A DNA stretch of 64,000 bases from Lathyrus oleraceus (taxonomy: Eukaryota; Streptophyta; Magnoliopsida; Fabales; Fabaceae), in the NCBI RefSeq assembly GCF_024323335.1, contig NC_066581.1:30748699-30812698 (forward strand), read 5' to 3'. Below, in pieces: positions 1 to 10,216 of this stretch (its first letter is position 1; every line of letters begins with the position of its first letter). Under the pieces are notes generated by a model. The model was not told where the DNA came from, did not search any database, and saw only the letters and a list, made by a program, of their open reading frames with translations. The translations under genes were made by a program, and so were the position numbers.

Positions 1-1
1 C

Positions 2-226
2 ATTCCTATCTTCTGTGATAATACTGCTGCCATTTGTCTAAGTAAGAATCCCATTCTACATTCCAGAGCTAAACACATTGAAATAAAACATCATTTTATC
101 AGAGACTATGTTCAGAAAGGGATAGTAACATTGAAGTTCATTGATACAGATCATCAATGGGCAGATATCTTTACTAAGCCTCTAGCTGAAGATAGATTTC
201 TTTTTATCTTAGAAAATCTAAACATT
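2..226 (+). CDS. Ty1/copia pol, C-terminal RNase H fragment (SIRE #1)
   Basis: Read from base 2, this gives 75 codons without a stop. It shows the end of a copia RNase H: FCDNTAAICLSKNP, then RAKHIEIKHHFIRD, and the ADIFTKPLAEDRF signature that closes copia RNase H domains. The domain degrades the RNA strand of the RNA:DNA hybrid during reverse transcription. The rest of pol is upstream of the window. The reading frame is cut at base 227, where chromovirus integrase sequence begins in another frame. The last residues of RNase H, the pol-env spacer and the first codons of the env-like ORF are therefore missing. Confidence 0.9.
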
Positions 227-228
227 CG

Positions 229-1422
229 AAGAAGTTATTTTGGTGGCCGGGAATGAAAAGAGAAATTGCAAGTTTTGTGTATTCCTGTTTGACTTGTCAG
301 AAGTCGAAGATTGAGCATCAGAAGCCGTCTGGGCTAATGCAACCGTTGACTATTCCAGAGTGGAAGTGGGACAGTATCAGTATGGACTTTGTTTCTGGTT
401 TGCCGAGGACAAGTAAGAATTTTGAGGCTATTTGGGTGATTGTTGATAGATTGACGAAGTCGGCTCATTTCATTCCGATCAGAATGGATTATCCGTTAGA
501 GAGGCTAGCCGAGTTGTATATTGAGAAGATTGTAAGTTTGCATGGTATTCCATCGAGTATTGTTTCGGACAGAGATCCTAGATTTACATCAAAGTTCTGG
601 GAAGGTTTGCAGAGGGCTTTGGGAACTAAGCTGAGATTGAGTTCTGCATATCATCCGCAGACTGATGGTCAGACTGAGAGGACGATTCAGTCACTGGAGG
701 ATCTTTTGAGGGCTTGTGTTTTGGAAAAAAGAGGTGCTTGGGATTGTTATTTGCCTTTGATTGAGTTTACCTACAACAATAGTTTTCATTCGAGTATTGG
801 TATGGCACCGTTTGAAGCTTTGTATGGTAGGAGATGTCGGACACCTTTATGTTGGTATGAGTCCGGTGAGAGTGCTGTGGTTGGACCGGAGATTGTTCAA
901 CAAACTACGGAAAAGATTAAGATGATTCAGGAGAAGATGAGGATTGCTCAGAGTCGTCAGAAAAGTTATCATGATAGAAGGAAGAAGTCACTTGAGTTCC
1001 AAGAGGGAGACCATGTGTTTCTTCGTGTTACTCCGATAACTGGTGTTGGTCGGGCTTTGAAGTCGAAGAAGTTGACACCTCGATTTATTGGTCCTTATCA
1101 GATTTTGGAGAGGATAGGAGAGGTAGCCTATCGTATCGCTTTACCGCCGTCGCTTGCGAATTTGCATGAGGTTTTCCATGTGTCTCAGTTGAGGAGATAC
1201 ATTCATGATCCGTCGCATGTAGTCCAAGTAGATGATGTACAGGTGAGAGATAACCTGACTGTTGAAACATCACCTATGAGGATCGAGGATCGAGAGTTGA
1301 AGCAGTTGCGGGGTAAAGAGATTGCTTTGGTGAAGGTAGCTTGGGGAGGACCAGCAGGTGGCAATGTGACTTGGGAACTGGAGAGCCAGATGAGGGAGGC
1401 TTATCCGGAGTTGTTCGATTGA
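229..1422 (+). pseudogene. Truncated chromovirus pol: integrase and chromodomain-like tail
   Basis: This is an open frame equal to the last 398 codons of the polyprotein at 3696-8066. It begins at KKLFWWPGM, inside the integrase HHCC domain. It keeps the integrase catalytic triad (D in [10 protein letters not shown] in VSDRDPRF, E in DGQTERT) and the C-terminal tail [14 protein letters not shown] with [15 protein letters not shown]. It lacks gag, protease, RT and RNase H, so it cannot act alone. At 957-959 it reads CAG where the downstream full copy has the stop TAG. Other differences from that copy are few, for example E to V near the C-terminus. Confidence 0.92.
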
Positions 1423-1451
1423 GGTATGTTTTCGAGGACGAAAACTCTTTT

Positions 1452-1463
1452 AGTGGGGGAGAG
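1452..1463 (+). other. Polypurine tract of the truncated upstream Tekay copy
   Basis: AGTGGGGGAGAG lies immediately before the LTR that starts TGTAACACCCC at 1465. In LTR retrotransposons this site primes plus-strand DNA synthesis. The second copy at 8096-8107 reads AGTGGGGAAGAG, with one G-to-A change. Confidence 0.8.
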
Positions 1464-1610
1464 TTGTAACACCCCAATTAAACTAAGCTAATTATTTAAT
1501 TTAAATTAATATTTTATTTATTAATTTAATTGAATAATTGGAAGTTTGGATTATTATTATTTTATTATTATTTTGGAATAATAATTATTGGGATAATTAT
1601 TTTGGAATAA

Positions 1611-1669
1611 TATATAAGTTGGAATTTAGAAAAATCCCATTTTTTGGTAAAAAGGTTATTTTTCACGTG
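1611..1669 (+). promoter_or_regulatory. Putative Tekay LTR core promoter: TATA box and G-box-like palindrome
   Basis: TATATAA is at 1611-1617 in an AT-rich stretch. The hexamer CACGTG is at 1664-1669 inside TTTTCACGTGAAAA. CACGTG is the plant G-box core bound by bZIP and bHLH factors. Both sites are kept in the right LTR at +6644. If this TATA box is used, U3 is only about 180 bp and most of the LTR is transcribed. Assignment is by motif only. Confidence 0.45.
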
Positions 1670-2080
1670 AAAAGGGAAAAGAGGCAGAAAGGGCAAAAAG
1701 CCAGAGAACGAAGGTTGAAGGAAGGAGAAGCTTGGAGCTCGGAAACTGCCGGATTTACTCAGGTAAGGGGGGTTTATCATCAATTAACGGGTATTATGGG
1801 ATGATATGTACTGGGTAGTAATAGACCAATGTTTTACCTCTGATTGGATGATATATGCTGAATTGTGAAACTTTTGAGATGAACGAAAATTTGATTATAA
1901 TTGACGAAATTCGTAGGAATTTGAGATGGAAAGGTTAGCAAATTGTGAAAATCGAAAGTGTATGATTAGTGATAGATGATAGGAATGAATGTGTGTAAAA
2001 TTTGGACTGTAGAAGGTTGAATTGGGTAGATCTCGTAGCAGAGAAAGCCATTGCAGATCTGTGAGCTCTGGTTTCTGGTC

Positions 2081-2359
2081 ATACGCGTATGGCACTAGGC
2101 AATACGCGTATGAGATGTTGGTACGCGTATGGGGGGAAGCCTTACGCGTATGGGTAAGAAAGATGACATTTTGAACGTGAATTGATCTCTGTTGGTACGC
2201 GTAATAGGAGATTGTTACGCGTAGCATACGCGTATGAGACAGGTGATACGCGTATGAGTTGGGCGAGGAAATGCGCAATACGCGTATGAGAGTGGGCATT
2301 ACGCGTATGGGTTTGGCCAGGTTTGGGCAATACGCGTATGGAAGAGGCAATACGCGTAT
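2081..2359 (+). repeat. Array of twelve TACGCGTA palindromes in the Tekay LTR
   Basis: Twelve copies of the palindromic core TACGCGTA occur in 279 bp, starting at about 2082, 2103, 2122, 2143, 2196, 2216, 2227, 2247, 2279, 2300, 2331 and 2351. Most extend to ATACGCGTATG. The sequence between copies is unrelated and spacing varies from about 11 to 53 bp, so this is a motif cluster and not a simple tandem repeat. ACGCGT matches the CGCG-box consensus VCGCGB recognised by plant CAMTA factors. The array is kept in the right LTR at 8727-9005. Confidence 0.9.
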
Positions 2360-2662
2360 GGGCAGAATTGTGTTTTGCTGTGCTACTGTTGTGCAGTTTT
2401 TGGTTGTTTAGGCTGAGTGATGCGACTTAGCTGAGGTATGATGTGATAGGGATCATTTCCCGTTGTTTTGAGTGGTATAGGTATTAGTAGAGTGTGCTAA
2501 TACTGTGTTTGCTTTTGTGGCATGACATGATATGCTTTTGTGATTAATTATGTTGATGATGTGTGATGGTATACATGATGATGTGAATGTATACATTTGT
2601 GAATAGACTGTATTATGGCTTAGAGTGTGAGCATGTGTCTATTCTTGATTATTGTTGATGTT

Positions 2663-2845
2663 GCATTGCTAGGTGATTAGCATGCATATTGTGGCCTTCG
2701 GGTGGTAGCTAATTCCCATGGTGAGGAATTAGTGAGTTTAGTCATTTTTGGACTGTTGTTGATTGTTTGCATGCTAGGTGAGTAGCGTGCATTTCATGGC
2801 CCATTTGGGGTGGTAGCTAATTCCCATGGTGAGGAATTAGTGAGT
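2663..2845 (+). repeat. Degenerate two-copy tandem duplication in the Tekay LTR
   Basis: Two related units of about 75 bp begin near 2663 and 2769. Each ends in the near-identical stretch GTAGCTAATTCCCATGGTGA followed by GGAATTAGTGAG. The AATTCC...GGAATT arms of that stretch are themselves an inverted repeat. Also present in the right LTR. Confidence 0.75.
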
Positions 2846-3573
2846 GAGTCACTATGTCTCAAATGAGTGGGACTAGTGAGCTTGGTAGCCGTGCCTGGAT
2901 TTGGACGGTGAGGTTGAACTATATGTTCACAAATATTCGGTACCGCATGCATAGAGTCTCATTGCATAATAAATGTATGGCATATAATATGAATGGATGT
3001 ATTCCAGTATTATATGTGGTTGTGTGTTGTGTTGTTGATGTTGAGTATGGTTGAGATTATATATATGCTATATGTTATTGTTGAATATGATGGTTGAACG
3101 GATACTGCCGTTGCTGAGTGTGTAGTCTGGTTAGGGTGAATTAATGTGTTAATTACTTAGCATTACATGTTGTTCTATAATGCTTATTATATTGATTGAG
3201 GATCTCACCCTTACGCCTATTTTTCAGGTAACGAGAAATGAGTTGAGTAGAAGCTAATGCTTGGAGTCTAGAGTAGTTCTTATGGGTCATGCTCTGATAG
3301 ATGTAACATCGGGAGGGGATGTTTTAATTAAATTGATATTGGTTGTTGAATGATTTACATGTATTGTGTTACATGTTTTACATTGAGTTGAATTTTGTTC
3401 CGCTGCGAATTATGCAAAGAACCTTATTTTGATTAAATAAATGAGCATGACAGGATATTTTAATGATTTTTGTGAAATGATTGTGTGACACCCTTCGGGG
3501 CATAATTACTCTGATGAATATATTGTTATTTTAATTATAATAATTTGGGGTATTTAGAAGGGTGTTACATTAG

Positions 3574-3585
3574 TGGTATCAGAGC
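3574..3585 (+). other. Primer-binding site (initiator tRNA-Met)
   Basis: TGGTATCAGAGC begins four bases after the LTR end at 3569. It is the standard plant PBS complementary to the 3' end of initiator tRNA-Met and marks the LTR to its left as a functional 5' LTR. Confidence 0.92.
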
Positions 3586-3695
3586 ATAGTCGGTCGTGTC
3601 GAGTCGTAGTTATTCTGTTTCCCCTGTACGGGATAGGTGTTGTGTAACCCTGTTAGTACTTATTTGTTTAGCTTGTTTGGGTTTTCAGAATAGAG

Positions 3696-6600
3696 ATGGC
3701 TGGAAGAGGTAGAGATGATGCTGCAATTGCTGAGGCTCTGGGTATGCTGGCTGGTGTACTTGGAGGAAATCCGAATGTTATGGGAATGGGAGTTGCTCGT
3801 CAGTTGAATGAGTTCCAGAAGAACAATCCTCCAATGTTCAAGGGAGCATACGATCCAGATGGTGCTCAGAAGTGGTTGAAGGAGATTGAGAGGATCTTCA
3901 GAGTAACTGAGTGTGCTGATAACCAGAAGGTCAGGTTCGGTACACATATGCTGTCAGAGGAAGCTGATGATTGGTGGGTTGCTACCCGCACTGAGTTGGA
4001 AACTGCTGGAGATGCTGAGATTTCTTGGGCTGTGTTCAGAGAGAGATTTCTGAGGAAGTATTTTCCCGAGGATGTCAGAGGGAAGAAGGAGATAGAGTTC
4101 TTGGAATTGAAGCAGGGTAACAGGTCCGTTACGGAGTATGCTGCTAAGTTCACAGAACTGTCGAAGTATTATACTCCCTATGCTGAGGCTGCTGGGGAAT
4201 TTTCAAAGTGTGTGAAGTTTGAGAACGGGTTGCGTCCCGAGATCAAGCAGGCTATTGGATATCAAAGGATTAGAGTGTTTTCTGATTTGGTTGACTGTTG
4301 CAGGATTTTTGAACAGGATTCCAAAGCCAGAGCAGAGAGCTATCAGCAGAGGGTTGATAGGAAGGGTAAGAATCAGGTTGATCGTGGGAAACCGTATGCA
4401 GCTGGCAAAGGTTTCCAGAGGCAGAGTGGGATGAAGAGGCCTAGTGGGGGAGATTCTAGTGCTCCTGCTAAGTGTTACAGATGTGGTCAGGCTGGACATC
4501 GTATCCATGAGTGTACCAGTAATGAGAAGAAGTGTTTCAAATGTGGAAAAGGTGGTCATTTGGCTGCAGATTGCCGGTTGAAGACTGTGACTTGCTTCAA
4601 CTGTGGAGAGGTGGGTCATATCAGTCCACAGTGCCCTAAGCCGAAGAAAGAGAATCAGTCGGGAGGCAAGGTTTTTGCTTTATCAGGTTCTGAGGCTTTT
4701 GCAGATGATCGTTTGATCCGAGGTACGTGTTATATTAATGGCTTTCCTCTTGTAGCTATTATTGACACAGGTGCGACTCATTCTTTTATATCCTTGGATT
4801 GTGCTGTGAAACTTAAGTTAGAGATATCTGAGATGTTGGGTAGTATGGTGATTGATACTCCTGCGAAGGGTTCAGTGACTACTACTTCTGTTTGTTTGAA
4901 TTGTCCTTTGAGTATTTTTGGTAGAGCCTTTGGGATAGATCTTGTGTGTCTTCCATTAGTGCAGATTGACGTTATTCTGGGTATGAACTGGTTGGTGTTT
5001 AACCGAGTTTCCATCAACTGTTTTGATAAGACTGTGATCTTTCCTGAGATTGAGGAAGGCAAGAGTTTGTTTCTATCAGCCAGGCAGGTGAATGAGGAAG
5101 TGGCAGATGGGGCAGAGTTGTTTATGCTGTTAGCGACTTTGGAAGCTAAAGATAAACTGGTGATTGGCGATCTAGCTGTAGTGTGTGATTTCCCTGATGT
5201 GTTTCCGGAAGAAGTGAATGAATTACCGCCAGAGCGTGAAGTCGAGTTCTCGATCGATTTGGTACCTGGTACTAGACCGATATCGATGGCTCCGTATCGT
5301 ATGTCTGCTGTTGAGCTAGCTGAATTGAAGAGTCAGTTGGAAGATTTGTTGGATAAGAAATTTATTCGTCCGAGTGTGTCACCGTGGGGTGCACCAGTGT
5401 TGTTGGTTAAGAAGAAAGAAGGTACTATGAGGTTGTGTGTGGACTACAGGCAATTGAATAAAGTGACGATCAAGAATCGGTATCCTTTACCGAGGATTGA
5501 TGATTTGATGGATCAATTGGTTGGTGCTAGTGTGTTCAGCAAGATAGATTTGAGGTCTGGGTATCATCAGATACGTGTGAAAACTGAGGATATTCAGAAG
5601 ACTGCTTTCAGAACAAGGTATGGACATTATGAGTATTCTGTAATGCCTTTCGGTGTGACTAATGCACCTGGAGTATTTATGGAGTATATGAATAGGATTT
5701 TCCATCCGTACCTAGATCAGTTTGTGGTGGTGTTTATTGATGACATTTTGGTGTATTCGAAATCTGAAGAAGAGCATGTTGAGCATTTGAGAGTGGTTTT
5801 GGGAGTTCTACGAGAAAAGAAGTTATTTGCTAAACTGTCTAAGTGTGAATTTTGGTTAGAAGAAGTTAGTTTTCTTGGGCATGTGATTTCAAGAGGTGGT
5901 GTTGCTGTTGATCCTTCTAAGATAGAAGCGGTATCTAAGTGGGAAGTTCCGAAGTCAGTTTCTGAGATAAAGAGTTTTCTTGGACTTGCAGGTTATTATA
6001 GAAAATTCATTGAGGGATTTTCCAAGTTGGCGTTACCGTTGACAATGTTGACCAGAAAGGGGCAAGCGTTTGTTTGGGACTCAAAATGTGAAGAAGGTTT
6101 CCAAGAGTTAAAGAGAAGGTTAACTACTGCTCCTATTCTGATATTACCGAGTTCGTCGGAACCATTTGAGGTTTATTGTGATGCTTCATTGTTGGGTTTA
6201 GGTGGTGTGTTGATGCAGAATAAGCAGGTTATAGCTTATGCTTCGAGACAACTAAGGGTTCATGAGAGGAACTATCCGACGCACGATTTAGAGTTGGCAG
6301 CCGTGGTATTTGTTCTGAAGTTGTGGAGGCATTATTTGTATGGGTCAAGATTTGAAGTTTTCAGTGACCATAAGAGTTTAAAGTATTTGTTCGATCAGAA
6401 AGAGCTGAATATGAGACAGAGAAGATGGTTAGAATTTCTGAAGGATTATGACTTTGGTTTGAATTACCATCCGGGTAAAGCAAATGTAGTGGCTGATGCG
6501 TTGAGTCGGAAATCATTACATATGTCTATGTTAATGGTTAGGGAATTGGATTTAATTGAACAGTTTAGAGACTTGAGTTTGGTGTGTGAGAGTACTCACA

Positions 6601-8066
6601 ATAGTGTTAAATTGGGGATGTTGAAGTTAACAAGTGGTATTTTGGATGAGATCAGAGAGGGTCAGAAATCCGATATGTTTTTGGTTGATAAGTTGACCTT
6701 AGTGAATCAAGGTCAAGGTGGTGAATTCAGAGTTGATGAGAATGGTGTTTTGAGATTTGGTGGTCGGGTGTGTATTCCGGATGTTACTGAGCTTAAGAAG
6801 AGTATTCTGGAAGAAGGACATCGTAGTGGCTTGAGTATTCATCCTGGAGCTACGAAGATGTATCATGATTTGAAGAAGTTATTTTGGTGGCCGGGAATGA
6901 AAAGAGAAATTGCAAGTTTTGTGTATTCCTGTTTGACTTGTCAGAAGTCGAAGATTGAGCATCAGAAGCCGTCTGGGCTAATGCAACCGTTGACTATTCC
7001 AGAGTGGAAGTGGGACAGTATCAGTATGGACTTTGTTTCTGGTTTGCCGAGGACAAGTAAGAATTTTGAGGCTATTTGGGTGATTGTTGATAGATTGACG
7101 AAGTCGGCTCATTTCATTCCGATCAGAATGGATTATCCGTTAGAGAGGCTAGCCGAGTTGTATATTGAGAAGATTGTAAGTTTGCATGGTATTCCATCGA
7201 GTATTGTTTCGGACAGAGATCCTAGATTTACATCAAAGTTCTGGGAAGGTTTGCAGAGGGCTTTGGGAACTAAGCTGAGATTGAGTTCTGCATATCATCC
7301 GCAGACGGATGGTCAGACTGAGAGGACGATTCAGTCACTGGAGGATCTTTTGAGGGCTTGTGTTTTGGAAAAAAGAGGTGCTTGGGATTGTTATTTGCCT
7401 TTGATTGAGTTTACCTACAACAATAGTTTTCATTCGAGTATTGGTATGGCACCGTTTGAAGCTTTGTATGGTAGGAGATGTCGGACACCTTTATGTTGGT
7501 ATGAGTCCGGTGAGAGTGCTGTGGTTGGACCGGAGATTGTTCAACAAACTACGGAAAAGATTAAGATGATTCAGGAGAAGATGAGGATTGCTCAGAGTCG
7601 TTAGAAAAGTTATCATGATAGAAGGAAGAAGTCACTTGAGTTCCAAGAGGGAGACCATGTGTTTCTTCGTGTTACTCCGATAACTGGTGTTGGTCGGGCT
7701 TTGAAGTCGAAGAAGTTGACACCTCGATTTATTGGTCCTTATCAGATTTTGGAGAGGATAGGAGAGGTAGCCTATCGTATCGCTTTACCGCCGTCGCTTG
7801 CGAATTTGCATGAGGTTTTCCATGTGTCTCAGTTGAGGAGATACATTCATGATCCGTCGCATGTAGTCCAAGTAGATGATGTACAGGTGAGAGATAACCT
7901 GACTGTTGAAACATCACCTATGAGGATCGAGGATCGAGAGTTGAAGCAGTTGCGGGGTAAAGAGATTGCTTTGGTGAAGGTAGCTTGGGGAGGACCAGCA
8001 GGTGGCAATGTGACTTGGGAACTGGAGAGCCAGATGAGGGAGGCTTATCCGGTGTTGTTCGATTGA
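3696..8066 (+). CDS. Tekay-type gag-pol polyprotein with one internal amber stop
   Basis: Single frame of 1456 codons encoding all steps of the retrotransposon cycle. Gag spans about residues 1-320 and ends in three CCHC zinc knuckles at about 260-273, 280-293 and 300-313. The aspartic protease motif [10 protein letters not shown] starts near 357. RT carries FIDDILVY with catalytic D682 and D683. RNase H has YCDAS (D829), RNase-H-side DHKSL and ADALSRKS. Integrase has HHCC residues before WWPGM and catalytic D1112, D1173 and E1209. The tail [11 protein letters not shown]...TWELES resembles the Tekay chromodomain region. The only defect seen is TAG at 7602-7604 (codon 1303, after integrase), where the duplicated copy reads CAG, a C-to-T change in a CHG methylation context. 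Gag, protease, RT, RNase H and the integrase core are still translatable; the tail (7605-8066) is cut off. The start is the first ATG after the PBS, followed by [10 protein letters not shown]. Confidence 0.93.
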
Positions 8067-8095
8067 GGTATGTTTTCGAGGACGAAAACTCTTTT

Positions 8096-8107
8096 AGTGG
8101 GGAAGAG
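8096..8107 (+). other. Polypurine tract of the full Tekay element
   Basis: AGTGGGGAAGAG is directly before the 3' LTR start at 8109, 29 bp after the pol stop codon. Confidence 0.8.
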
Positions 8108-8108
8108 T

Positions 8109-10216
8109 TGTAACACCCCAATTAAACTAAGCTAATTATTTAATTTAAATTAATATTTTATTTATTAATTTAATTGAATAATTGGAAGTTTGGATTATTA
8201 TTATTTTATTATTATTTTAGAATAATAATTATTGGGATAATTATTTTGGAATAATATATAAGTTGGAATTTAGAAAAATCCCATTTTTTGGTAAAAAGGT
8301 TATTTTTCACGTGAAAAGGGAAAAGAGGCAGAAAGGGCAAAAAGCCAGAGAACGAAGGTTGAAGGAAGGAGAAGCTTGGAGCTCGGAAACTGCCGGATTT
8401 ACTCAGGTAAGGGGGGTTTATCATCAATTAACGGGTATTATGGGATGATATGTACTGGGTAGTAATAGACCAATTGTTTTACCTCTGATTGGATGATATA
8501 TGCTGAATTGTGAAACTTTTGAGATGAACGAAAATTTGATTATAATTGACGAAATTCGTAGGAATTTGAGATGGAAAGGTTAGCAAATTGTGAAAATCGA
8601 AAGTGTATGATTAGTGATAGATGATAGGAATGAATTGTGTGTAAAATTTGGACTGTAGAAGGTTGAATTGGGTAGATCTCGTAGCAGAGAAAGCCATTGC
8701 AGATCTGTGAGCTCTGGTTTCTGGTCATACGCGTATGGCACTAGGCAATACGCGTATGAGATGTTGGTACGCGTATGGGGGGAAGCCTTACGCGTATGGG
8801 TAAGAAAGATGACATTTTGAACGTGAATTGATCTCTGTTGGTACGCGTAATAGGAGATTGTTACGCGTAGCATACGCGTATGAGACAGGTGATACGCGTA
8901 TGAGTTGGGCGAGGAAATGCGCAATACGCGTATGAGAGTGGGCATTACGCGTATGGGTTTGGCCAGGTTTGGGCAATACGCGTATGGAAGAGGCAATACG
9001 CGTATGGGCAGAATTGTGTTTTGCTGTGCTACTGTTGTGTAGTTTTTGGTTGTTTAGGCTGAGTGATGCGACTTAGCTGAGGTATGATGTGATAGGGATC
9101 ATTTCCCGTTGTTTTGAGTGGTATAGGTATTAGTAGAGTGTGCTAATACTGTGTTTGCTTTTGTGGCATGACATGATATGCTTTTGTGATTAATTATGTT
9201 GATGATGTGTGATGGTATACATGATGATGTGAATGTATACATTTGTGAATAGACTGTATTATGGCTTAGAGTGTGAGCATGTGTCTATTCTTGATTATTG
9301 TTGATGTTGCATTGCTAGGTGATTAGCATGCATATTGTGGCCTTCGGGTGGTAGCTAATTCCCATGGTGAGGAATTAGTGAGTTTAGTCATTTTTGGACT
9401 GTTGTTGATTGTTTGCATGCTAGGTGAGTAGCGTGCATTTCATGGCCCATTTGGGGTGGTAGCTAATTCCCATGGTGAGGAATTAGTGAGTGAGTCACTA
9501 TGTCTCAAATGAGTGGGACTAGTGAGCTTGGTAGCCGTGCCTGGATTTGGACGGTGAGGTTGAACTATATGTTCACAAATATTCGGTACCACATGCATAG
9601 AGTCTCATTGCATAATAAATGTATGGCATATAATATGAATGGATGTATTCCAGTATTATATGTGTGTTGTGTGTTGTGTTGTTGATGTTGAGTATGGTTG
9701 AGATTATATATATGCTATATGTTATTGTTGAATATGATGGTTGAACGGATACTGCCGTTGCTGAGTGTGTAGTCTGGTTAGGGTGAATTAATGTGTTAAT
9801 TACTTAGCATTACATTTTGTTCTATAATGCTTATTATATTGATTGAGGATCTCACCCTTACGCCTATTTTTCAGGTAACGAGAAATGAGTTGAGTAGAAG
9901 CTAATGCTTGGAGTCTAGAGTAGTTCTTATGGGTCATGCTCTGATAGATGTAACATCGGGAGGGGATGTTTTAATTAAATTGATATTGGTTGTTGAATGA
10001 TTTACATGTATTGTGTTACATGTTTTACATTGAGTTGAATTTTGTTCCGCTGCGAATTATGCAAAGAACCTTATTTTGATTAAATAAATGAGCATGACAG
10101 GATATTTTAATGATTTTTGTGAAATGATTGTGTGACACCCTTCGGGGCATAATTACTCTGATGAATATATTGTTATTTTAATTATAATAATTTGGGGTAT
10201 TTAGAAGGGTGTTACA
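8109..10216 (+). repeat. Tekay 3' LTR
   Basis: It is 2108 bp and near-identical to 1465-3569. Differences seen by eye are G/A at 1575/8219, one extra T near 8475 and near 8638, C/T near 2398, G/A near 2944, a one-base indel near 3010 and G/T near 3169. The palindrome array is at 8727-9005. The SIRE env-like ORF begins at the next base. An ATG at 10192, inside this LTR, fuses in frame with that ORF by chance. Confidence 0.95.

Larger units (their letters stand above)
1465..3569 (+). repeat. Tekay LTR, left copy (5' LTR of the full element)
   Basis: It is 2105 bp, starts TGTAACACCCC and ends GGGTGTTACA, so the ends form a short inverted repeat. A PBS follows at 3574. It matches 8109-10216 with only 4 substitutions and 3 one-base indels seen by eye. 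It holds a TATATAA box (1611-1617), a CACGTG core in a longer palindrome (about 1660-1673), an array of TACGCGTA palindromes (2081-2359) and a degenerate tandem duplication (2663-2845). Confidence 0.95.
228..10216 (+). mobile_element. Tekay/Del-type chromovirus (Ty3/gypsy) in tandem arrangement: truncated internal region - LTR - internal - LTR
   Basis: Bases 228-3569 are repeated almost perfectly at 6872-10216. The block is therefore a 5'-truncated internal region (228-1464), an LTR (1465-3569), a complete internal region (3570-8108) and a second LTR (8109-10216). Integrase plus a C-terminal chromodomain-like tail and three CCHC knuckles in gag fit the Tekay/Del chromovirus lineage. The right edge, after ...GTTACA at 10216, lies in the SIRE env-like ORF. 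The left edge at 228 is not an LTR end, so the left part of the insertion and some SIRE sequence were lost. The TSD cannot be checked for that reason. Confidence 0.9.

Noticed and set aside
1895..2350. A 151-residue minus-strand ORF in the Tekay LTR with repeated Y-A-Y and T-R motifs
   Set aside because: The periodic protein mirrors the TACGCGTATG array; it overlaps an LTR and has no domain.
3574..3585. tRNA-like sequence suggesting a tRNA gene
   Set aside because: Only the 12-base primer-binding complement is present; no cloverleaf or A/B boxes around it. No tRNA or rRNA gene was recognised in the window.
10192..10216. ATG in the Tekay LTR fused in frame to the env-like ORF
   Set aside because: The ATG belongs to the 3' LTR end; the fusion is a chance effect of the insertion, and the true N-terminus of the ORF was lost.
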